From Flavobacteriales bacterium (GTDB lineage Bacteria > Bacteroidota > Bacteroidia > NS11-12g > UBA955), in the NCBI GenBank assembly GCA_947464515.1, contig CANHXF010000086.1, positions 1-7,101 on the forward strand: a stretch of DNA of 7,101 nucleotides, read 5' to 3'. The notes under the pieces are model-generated. The model did not search any database. It was not told the DNA's origin and was given only the letters and a program-made list of their open reading frames with translations. This document shows, piece after piece, positions 1-5,672 of this stretch (positions within the stretch are counted from its first letter, which is position 1; every line of letters begins with the position of its first letter). The position numbers and the translations under genes were made by a program.

Positions 1-413
1 AACAGCGAAACACAAGTCTAGAGAATTATTCTAGCACACCAAAGTTCAAATTGGAATGCTTGGCTTTCTATCAGAAGGATTTTTCGCCACGATTGTCACA
101 ACCCTTTAGAGAAGGCACAGCACTGATGATCAACATGGGAATCAAGCTAACCAAAACCCAGCAACTCGTCTTAACAGCCTATCAAGCAAACAAATTCACA
201 ACCCCCTTGGGCGCCTCGTTTTATCAATGTGTAAATGAAAATAACATCATGTATTTCAATCCCGTGCGGAAAATTATTTCTGCCCGATACATACAACAAA
301 TCCATATGATTTCTCAAAATTTTCAAATTGAAAGTCGTTTGGAACCCATCTACGATTTAGACCAAAAACACCTTCTGTACTCTCTCGGATTATATCTGAA
401 ATACTCAATCTAA
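1..413 (+). CDS. Hypothetical protein, C-terminal part (5' end outside window)
   Basis: The reading frame is open from base 3 to a TAA at 411-413 with no stop upstream, so this is probably the last ~136 residues of a longer gene that starts before the window. A TTG at 51 could act as a start, but nothing favours it over a continuing frame. I do not recognise the family. The visible part has no strong membrane helix. It has short alternating polar/hydrophobic stretches and several aromatic residues, and ends in a hydrophobic, tyrosine-rich segment (YLKYSI). That is compatible with the last strands of an outer-membrane beta-barrel, but this is weak inference. It is the only gene on the plus strand and converges on the PagL-like gene, 58 nt away, so it belongs to a different transcription unit. 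Confidence 0.6.
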   Translation, partial: QRNTSLENYSSTPKFKLECLAFYQKDFSPRLSQPFREGTALMINMGIKLTKTQQLVLTAYQANKFTTPLGASFYQCVNENNIMYFNPVRKIISARYIQQIHMISQNFQIESRLEPIYDLDQKHLLYSLGLYLKYSI

Positions 414-440
414 TATCCACGCCTTACGTAGACAACTAAC

Positions 441-468
441 AGAGCTTGCGTTTGCGGGTGCGAACTCT
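441..468. terminator. Possible bidirectional terminator hairpin between convergent genes
   Basis: This lies in the 58-nt gap between two convergent stop codons. AGAG (441-444) pairs with CTCT (465-468). The stem can continue for a few more pairs, with one mismatch and some G-T wobbles, around a loop rich in G and T. Neither strand has a proper T-run after the stem, so it is not a classical intrinsic terminator. Its position between converging genes is the main support. Confidence 0.25.
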
Positions 469-471
469 GCA

Positions 472-1710
472 TTACAATTGATACGAAACACCCCATTCCA
501 TATAGTCCGCACTGGACAAATGGGCTTTTAACCGGGCAATAAGATACATTCGTTGGGTTGCCTTAAAACTCACACCAATACCTTCATAATACCTTCTTTT
601 GGTATCGTCCGGGCGATATAAATAAAAACCTGCGTCCGCAATAAATCCCCATTTGCCATATTCCCAATGTGACCCCGCCGTGATGGCCACTTCCGTAAAA
701 TCATTCAATGAAATGGCATCGCTCTTTAAACCAAACTTGCTATACATGTACGATTTATCAAAAAACACATTCGCTCCAACCCTAAATCTCGGACCCAACA
801 AAGCTCTGCGAAATTCACAATTATACTCCAAAACGGCATTTACAAAAGTGCGACGTTGATCCAACTCAATCTGTCGTCTACCCAATCTAAATCCCAGCAA
901 ATGCTGATTTCTCACGTATGATCTTGATGGAATAGCCCCAATTTGTTCGATGTGTTTCCATGGAGCCGGTTTAGCAATTCCGCGATTATTACGATTAATA
1001 TGATTAAGGAGCAACCTAGTAATACCTGTAATTTCTTGAGATTTACTTCGCAACGGATTGACGTACTGCGGCGGGTACTTATTAAAAACTGCCAAAAACA
1101 ATGTTCGCTTCGCCCCAATCGATAAATAGGGAACATTGACCCCGAAATTAGGCTGTCGCCAATTGGCATTAGAAAAGTGAACCATCCCCGCTTCGGCATA
1201 CATTTTCCAACCCCATTTGTTTAAATAGGGACCCACATCCAAATGATACCCCAAGTGCATCATACCATTCATATGACTTCCAATGGCAGGGTTACGAGGA
1301 TTCCCGAATTCATCGTATCGCTTTGTGAGATAGCCTATACCCATTCCCAAAATCCAGTAATTGTACTTTCCAGATTGTGGCATCACTACACCACCGGCCC
1401 CAATGGCATAGCCCGCAACCTCACTGCCCAAATTGAGCAGGTTAAACGTATATCCGTAAGTAATTTTGTCGATGCTGGCACCGTTTCCGTTTGGCTGATT
1501 GATCGCTGAGCGATACTTGACATTGATACCCGTTGCATGTCGATACATGGCCATCATATCCGAATGATGCGGAATCAAATAGCCCCCCATCAGTTGTGCA
1601 CTCCATTCAGATGATTTGTAAACTTGAACCTTCTGCGCAGAATCCTGTGCACTCAGCCGAGAAAATAAGAATATCGCCGATGCCAGTATTACCAGACCCC
1701 GGCCGTTCAT
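472..1710 (-). CDS. PagL-like acyloxyacyl hydrolase family outer-membrane protein
   Basis: A 412-residue protein with a clear signal peptide: Arg4, a hydrophobic core at residues 5-18, and likely cleavage after LSA at 19-21, before QDS. The remainder is beta-strand-like with no membrane helices, as expected for an outer-membrane barrel. Residues 178-192 carry the PagL hallmark HFSNAN...PNFGVN. His178 and Ser180 match the catalytic His and Ser of Pseudomonas PagL (lipid A 3-O-deacylase). Where PagL has its catalytic Glu, 12 residues after the Ser, this protein has Asn192. PagL itself is only about 150 residues. The extra C-terminal half, with a GANVFF segment near 312-317 and an ending LKAHLSSADYMEWGVSYQL, resembles the longer Bacteroidota form as I recall it. 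The likely role is lipid A or acyl-lipid remodelling, or a purely structural barrel if inactive. The ATG shares one base with the exbD stop (TAATG), so translation is probably coupled. Confidence 0.82.
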   Translation of the reverse strand: MNGRGLVILASAIFLFSRLSAQDSAQKVQVYKSSEWSAQLMGGYLIPHHSDMMAMYRHATGINVKYRSAINQPNGNGASIDKITYGYTFNLLNLGSEVAGYAIGAGGVVMPQSGKYNYWILGMGIGYLTKRYDEFGNPRNPAIGSHMNGMMHLGYHLDVGPYLNKWGWKMYAEAGMVHFSNANWRQPNFGVNVPYLSIGAKRTLFLAVFNKYPPQYVNPLRSKSQEITGITRLLLNHINRNNRGIAKPAPWKHIEQIGAIPSRSYVRNQHLLGFRLGRRQIELDQRRTFVNAVLEYNCEFRRALLGPRFRVGANVFFDKSYMYSKFGLKSDAISLNDFTEVAITAGSHWEYGKWGFIADAGFYLYRPDDTKRRYYEGIGVSFKATQRMYLIARLKAHLSSADYMEWGVSYQL

Positions 1711-2159
1711 TAGCTGCGTGTTTTGTCGGTTGCCAACACCATCTTAATACCCAAGTTCGCCCCCACCTGCATCACATCCACCATGTCCTGAACTTTCAAG
1801 TCTTTATCCAAGCGCAAAACCACATTCAACAAGCCCTTACCATCGTCTCCAACACCCGCTTTGTTCTTTTCGTCAAGCAATCGATCGTCCAAATCATCAA
1901 AAGCCACACGTTCTTGTTCGATGTAAATACCCAACTCTTCAGCATCCCCAGAACCCTTGTTCTCTATCTTCACCGTTAATGGCAAAGTTTTTATTTCCAT
2001 GTGGGTGGTGGTAGATGCCTTAGGCAACATGATATTAATGACATTGGGGTTAGCCAAAGTACTGGCAATCAAGAAAAACAACATCAAGAAAAACATGATA
2101 TCGTTCATAGACGAAGCCTCTACTTCGGCCTCTTCACGTCTTCTTCTTCCTACCCTCAT
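1710..2159 (-). CDS. exbD: Biopolymer transport protein ExbD/TolR family
   Basis: A 149-residue protein of usual ExbD/TolR length and layout. It has a short basic cytoplasmic N-terminus (RRRR at 5-8), one membrane helix at about residues 18-37, and a periplasmic C-terminal domain. The helix opens with SSMNDIMFFLMLFFL. Asp20 sits where the essential proton-carrying aspartate of ExbD/TolR lies, and the NVINIMLPKAS stretch after the helix is typical of Bacteroidota members. With ExbB it should form the inner-membrane proton channel that powers a periplasm-spanning partner (TonB or TolA type). It starts 10 nt after the exbB stop, and its TAA overlaps the ATG of the PagL-like gene by one base. No TonB gene and no second exbD lie nearby in the window. 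ExbD versus TolR cannot be decided from sequence alone. Confidence 0.9.
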   Translation of the reverse strand: MRVGRRRREEAEVEASSMNDIMFFLMLFFLIASTLANPNVINIMLPKASTTTHMEIKTLPLTVKIENKGSGDAEELGIYIEQERVAFDDLDDRLLDEKNKAGVGDDGKGLLNVVLRLDKDLKVQDMVDVMQVGANLGIKMVLATDKTRS

Positions 2160-2169
2160 GGTTATTTAA

Positions 2170-2877
2170 TTAGTGGTTTGACTTGTTAAGAATTTCCAAG
2201 AAACTCAAGCTCTGCTCCTGCAAACGTTCTGCAAAACGATCCACTTTTCTTACAAACAACTGATATCCAATAAAAGCAATTATACCTACCAACAATCCAG
2301 CAAAACTCGTAACCATCTTGATATAAAGACCTTCGGAAATGGCACCAATTTCCAAACCGTTCGTTTGAGCAATCGTATAGAAAATGTTAATTACACCCCA
2401 AATCGTTCCCACAAAACCCAACATCGGTGCAATCCTCGCTACCAAACTCAAATAACCCAAATTGCCTTCCATCGCACTCATCTCAACGTTGGCTCTGGTC
2501 TCCATCGCACTCTCAATTTCTCTCATATTACTACCCAAGAAATTCAAACCCGTAGCCATCACCTGGCCTTGTGCTGTATTCATTCGCTGACAATGTGCCA
2601 ACGCTGAATCCATACGATTCTCTTTCAAATTGTCTTTAATTACACCCATCAAATTGTGGTCGATCTTGGTGCGATTGCTAATGTAGATGTATCTCTCAAT
2701 GATAAAATAAATGGCAAGGAGAAGACAAAGTCCCAAAAAGATCATCACCACACCTCCCTTGGTCATGATTTCAAGAACTGGAGCTGAAACGTGCTCAGCT
2801 GCAACTGCGGCTGCTTGACCGGCGGCGGAATCTTGGGCGACTGCGCCCTGAAGTAATGTAAGTGCTAACGATAACAT
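2170..2877 (-). CDS. exbB: MotA/TolQ/ExbB family proton channel protein
   Basis: A 235-residue inner-membrane protein with three membrane helices, at about residues 42-60, 143-167 and 184-209, and a long cytoplasmic stretch between the first and second, as in ExbB/TolQ. The conserved family signature is APMLGFVGTIWGVIN (150-164). The N-terminus (LSLALTLLQGAVAQDS) resembles a short signal peptide followed by an Ala-rich linker. Bacteroidota ExbB proteins often carry such an extension, though this one lacks a basic residue before the hydrophobic stretch. ExbB forms the ring around the ExbD helices that converts proton motive force into motion. The ATG at 2877 is the only usable start, because the frame upstream reaches a stop after seven codons and offers no ATG, GTG or TTG. 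It begins 75 nt after the DUF502 stop and is the first gene of the exbB-exbD-pagL cluster. Confidence 0.92.
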   Translation of the reverse strand: MLSLALTLLQGAVAQDSAAGQAAAVAAEHVSAPVLEIMTKGGVVMIFLGLCLLLAIYFIIERYIYISNRTKIDHNLMGVIKDNLKENRMDSALAHCQRMNTAQGQVMATGLNFLGSNMREIESAMETRANVEMSAMEGNLGYLSLVARIAPMLGFVGTIWGVINIFYTIAQTNGLEIGAISEGLYIKMVTSFAGLLVGIIAFIGYQLFVRKVDRFAERLQEQSLSFLEILNKSNH

Positions 2878-2888
2878 ATGATGCGAAG

Positions 2889-2901
2889 TAAATCTGATTT
2901 A
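2889..2901. promoter_or_regulatory. 13-nt palindrome upstream of exbB
   Basis: TAAATC-T-GATTTA is a perfect inverted repeat with 6-nt arms around one central base. It lies 11 nt upstream of the exbB ATG, in the 75-nt gap after the DUF502 gene. The position would suit an operator for a dimeric repressor or a short mRNA element at the start of the exb transcript. It does not match a Fur box. It could be chance in AT-rich DNA. Confidence 0.25.
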
Positions 2902-2952
2902 GACAACTATAACGTTGAAGAACCCTAAAAATTATCCCCAAGGAACAAACGC

Positions 2953-3588
2953 TTATTTCAGGTTTGTTGCGCCACCACTCAAAACAAACTTGGTGACATC
3001 CCCGCTCTCTTTGTCGATGGGTTTCACACGCGACTTCTCAACCACAGTGGTTTCGCCCGATAACGTGTAGCTGTAGGGCAAATAAACCGCGCAACAGTGG
3101 GGCATCCCGATCACCGACATATCCTCTTGGGTGAGGAATCCAATTTTGTAGACACCGTCTGAGATTTCTACAACCACCGGCTTGGTAAACTTCTTGTTTT
3201 CACCCATAAAGGCTTCCGTCATGTCTTTGGTGGTCCCAAAAATGAAATTCAAACCCGGCGCCTTTTCAATGATTCCCTCAAAAAATCCTAAAATCTGTTG
3301 CGCGATGACCCCCTTGGTCATTACACCTACAACAGTAATTGCTGCCAAAACCGCAATCGCATAAAGAAAAAAAGCGCCAAAAGACAGCTGATCAATGTAT
3401 AAATAGGAACCAACGCCTTTTAAAATCCACGACAAAATACCAATTGTAATGGCCACCGGCAGGACTACCAATAGTCCACGCAAAAAATAGCTAATGAACA
3501 ACTGCATGGGTGTTTTCATGCGTGCTTTGATCATATGATCGAAAGGATTGAAATCATCGCGCGACATATTGTTTGTATTTTTAATCAT
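2953..3588 (-). CDS. DUF502 family membrane protein
   Basis: A 211-residue protein close to the usual ~200-residue length of DUF502. It has two membrane helices at about residues 33-56 and 70-92. A conserved soluble part follows: the APGLNFIFGTTKDMTEAF segment (110-127), the FTKPVVVEISDGVYKIGFLT block (134-153) typical of the family, and a KFVLSGGA ending (200-207). The biochemical function of DUF502 in bacteria is not established; a membrane or trafficking role is sometimes suggested. Its ATG directly follows the purD stop (TAAATG), so it probably depends on purD transcription and perhaps on translation re-initiation. A second in-frame ATG at 3567 (residue 8, MSRDDF) has an A-rich leader and could be the real start, giving 204 residues. 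Confidence 0.85.
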   Translation of the reverse strand: MIKNTNNMSRDDFNPFDHMIKARMKTPMQLFISYFLRGLLVVLPVAITIGILSWILKGVGSYLYIDQLSFGAFFLYAIAVLAAITVVGVMTKGVIAQQILGFFEGIIEKAPGLNFIFGTTKDMTEAFMGENKKFTKPVVVEISDGVYKIGFLTQEDMSVIGMPHCCAVYLPYSYTLSGETTVVEKSRVKPIDKESGDVTKFVLSGGATNLK

Positions 3589-4884
3589 TTACGATAATAA
3601 ACGCATCAAATCCATCCCGATATCGGTGCGATGAAATTTGCCTGCAAAGTGAACGTCATCGGCCAATTTTCTTGAACGATCCAATGCCGAGGGAATATCC
3701 TCACCCAATGACGTAACCGCAATTACCCTTCCCCCGTTGGTTTGGATTTCCTCACCCACGAGTTTGGTTCCTGCCTGAAACAACCATTGGTCCTCGCCTA
3801 AATTACTTGGCAACACAATGGCCTTCCCCTTTTCGATATCTCCTGGATAACCGCCCGAAACCAAAAAAATCGTCGCCGCAGTTCTATCGTCCAATTCAAT
3901 TTCAATTTGATTCAACTTTTCGTCCGCAATCGCCTCCAATAAATCCAACATCGATGTCTTCAACCTTGGAAAAATCGCCTCCGTTTCCGGATCACCCATT
4001 CTCACATTGTATTCAATCACAAACGGCTCACCACCCACATTCATTAGTCCTACAAACAAAAATCCTTTGTATGGATGTCCTTCAGAAACCAATCCATCGT
4101 AGGTTGGCTTCAGAATCCTATCGACAACCTTTTTCATAAATGCCTCATCCGCAAACGGTACCGGCGAAATCGCCCCCATTCCCCCCGTATTTGGTCCCTC
4201 GTCGTTGTCAAATATGCGCTTATAGTCCTTCGCCGATGCCAATACCTTCCAGTCTTTTCCATCGCTCACACCAAAAACGCTCAATTCAATGCCCTTTAAA
4301 AATTCCTCAATTACAACCACTTCACCCGCCTTGCCAAACTTGCTGCCATCCGTCATTTCTTTTAGGGTTGCACATGCTTCTTCAAACGATGATGTAATAA
4401 TTACGCCCTTTCCCGCTGCCAAACCATCCGCTTTCAAAACATACGGTGGCTCCAAGGTTTTCATGAATTCCGCCGCCGCATCTAACTCTGTCAACTGAAA
4501 CGACTGATACCTCGCCGTTGGAATATTATGTCGACCCATGAAGGCCTTAGAAAAATCCTTTGAACCCTCCAATTGAGCACACCAAGCACTTGGTCCAGCG
4601 ACTATCATTTTTAACCCATCAGCCGTCGCCTGGGTTTCAATATAATCCGTAATTCCCGCAACCAAGGGATCCTCATTGCCCGGAATAATTAGGTCGATCT
4701 GATTTTCTTTGCAAAACCCATACACTTGTGAAACATCCGTTGGATTCAACGCAACATTGGTCCCAAATTGGGACGTCCCCGCATTCCCTGGTGCAATAAA
4801 TAAACGATTGAGCCTATCACTTTCGCACACTTTCATGGCAAAAGCATGCTCACGTCCACCGGATCCTAAAAGTAAAACATTCAC
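3589..4884 (-). CDS. purD: Phosphoribosylamine--glycine ligase (GAR synthetase)
   Basis: A full-length 431-residue PurD, which joins glycine to 5-phosphoribosylamine using ATP, the second step of de novo purine synthesis, in the cytoplasm. The N-terminal domain opens with NVLLLGSGGREHAFA and has PGNAGT at 32-37. The ATP-grasp domain shows VLKADGLAAGKG (149-160), GPNTGGMGAISPVP (230-243) and the metal/ATP-binding EYNVRMGDPETEAIFPRL (291-308). The C-terminal domain has SGGYPG (343-348) and GGRVIAV (384-390). The start is GTG at 4884: it gives the standard PurD N-terminus, a stop lies seven codons upstream with no ATG between, and the nearby ATG at 4880 is out of frame. The gene follows rsmE by 72 nt and abuts the DUF502 gene. 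One small deviation is GNEDPLV at 69-75, where GPE is usual. Confidence 0.97.
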   Translation of the reverse strand: MNVLLLGSGGREHAFAMKVCESDRLNRLFIAPGNAGTSQFGTNVALNPTDVSQVYGFCKENQIDLIIPGNEDPLVAGITDYIETQATADGLKMIVAGPSAWCAQLEGSKDFSKAFMGRHNIPTARYQSFQLTELDAAAEFMKTLEPPYVLKADGLAAGKGVIITSSFEEACATLKEMTDGSKFGKAGEVVVIEEFLKGIELSVFGVSDGKDWKVLASAKDYKRIFDNDEGPNTGGMGAISPVPFADEAFMKKVVDRILKPTYDGLVSEGHPYKGFLFVGLMNVGGEPFVIEYNVRMGDPETEAIFPRLKTSMLDLLEAIADEKLNQIEIELDDRTAATIFLVSGGYPGDIEKGKAIVLPSNLGEDQWLFQAGTKLVGEEIQTNGGRVIAVTSLGEDIPSALDRSRKLADDVHFAGKFHRTDIGMDLMRLLS

Positions 4885-4888
4885 AAAA

Positions 4889-4896
4889 CAAAGATA
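4889..4896 (-). promoter_or_regulatory. Candidate Bacteroidota -7 promoter element for purD
   Basis: On the minus strand this reads TATCTTTG, an exact match to the Bacteroidota sigma factor -7 consensus TAnnTTTG. It ends four bases before the purD GTG, so transcription would begin at or next to the start codon and the mRNA would be nearly leaderless. The only good TTTG candidate for the -33 box (4923-4926) is 26 nt away, longer than the usual spacing, which weakens the call. Confidence 0.35.
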
Positions 4897-4956
4897 CCCA
4901 ATTCACAGAAATCAGCCACCTTCAAAGTCCACCAAAACACTGAGAATTACCCACAA

Positions 4957-5646
4957 TTAACGCAATCGCAAGGCCGCCGCTACCGCAACAACGGCAGTTT
5001 CGGTGCGAAGAATTTGCTTGCCTAAATCCAACGACTTCCAACCCATACGCTGAGCCATCTCCATCTCTTTGACAGAAAAATCGCCCTCTGGACCAATCAT
5101 TATGGCACTTGGCAAACGCAATGAGGTCATATCAGACTTTTCGCTATCCCCGCAGTAGGCAATATATTTAGAATCCAAAGTGTCGAATAATTCCACCGTT
5201 TCTTTAAAAGTACGGACTTCAATTTTCGGCATCCAAGCACCGTGACTTTGCTTCATCGCCGATAAAGCTACTTTCTTCATTCGCTCAACATTGACCTTGC
5301 CCCGCTCACCATGATCACTCTGAAAAAGTGTAAGACTCGTTGCACCCAGCTCGGTAATTTTCTCACAGGCCCATTCCATTCTATCACCCGCCTTTAAGAT
5401 GGCCATCAGTAGGTGAAGTTCCGCCGGTCTCTCCACCGCTATCGATTCTGTGATTCTGGCTTGAAATCCGTTTTTATTTGCACTTTCAATTATACCCCGC
5501 ATATGCATGCCCAGGCCATTGGTGAAGTGAATTTCATCGCCCGCTGAATATCTGAGTACCTGAATGGCGTGCTTGGCCTCTACCTCGTCGAAAAACGCGA
5601 CACCGTTTTCTATTTTATTGCAGTAAAAGGTGAAGTGACCTGGCAT
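4957..5646 (-). CDS. rsmE: 16S rRNA (uracil(1498)-N3)-methyltransferase
   Basis: A 229-residue protein of normal RsmE length. It methylates N3 of U1498 in helix 44 of 16S rRNA, using S-adenosylmethionine. The N-terminal ~70 residues form the PUA-like RNA-binding part, with HAIQVLR at 26-32. The rest is a SPOUT (knotted) methyltransferase domain: KAGDRMEWACEKITELGA (85-102), the SAM-binding MIGPEGDFS (183-191) and the knot segment LGKQILRTETAVVAVAAAL (208-226). The family usually has GPEGGF; the Asp at 189 is a mild variant. The ATG at 5646 follows the cysS stop by 26 nt of very AT-rich DNA without a Shine-Dalgarno sequence, as is common in Bacteroidota. It is probably co-transcribed with cysS. 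Confidence 0.95.
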   Translation of the reverse strand: MPGHFTFYCNKIENGVAFFDEVEAKHAIQVLRYSAGDEIHFTNGLGMHMRGIIESANKNGFQARITESIAVERPAELHLLMAILKAGDRMEWACEKITELGATSLTLFQSDHGERGKVNVERMKKVALSAMKQSHGAWMPKIEVRTFKETVELFDTLDSKYIAYCGDSEKSDMTSLRLPSAIMIGPEGDFSVKEMEMAQRMGWKSLDLGKQILRTETAVVAVAAALRLR

Positions 5647-5672
5647 AATTTATTATTATAAAATCACTTGAA

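Noticed and set aside
912..1199. 95-codon minus-strand frame inside the PagL-like gene
   Set aside because: It overlaps the PagL motif region in another frame. The real frame is intact from signal peptide to stop, so it is neither a frameshift remnant nor a nested gene.
1533..1979. 148-codon open frame on the plus strand
   Set aside because: It lies antisense across the PagL-like and exbD genes, resembles no protein I know, and is explained by the composition of the real genes.
4878..4880. ATG as the purD start
   Set aside because: It is out of frame with the conserved NVLLLGSGGREHA sequence; the in-frame GTG at 4884 fits.
4885..4956. Purine riboswitch ahead of purD
   Set aside because: The 72-nt gap shows no conserved aptamer core or three-way junction, and no terminator hairpin.
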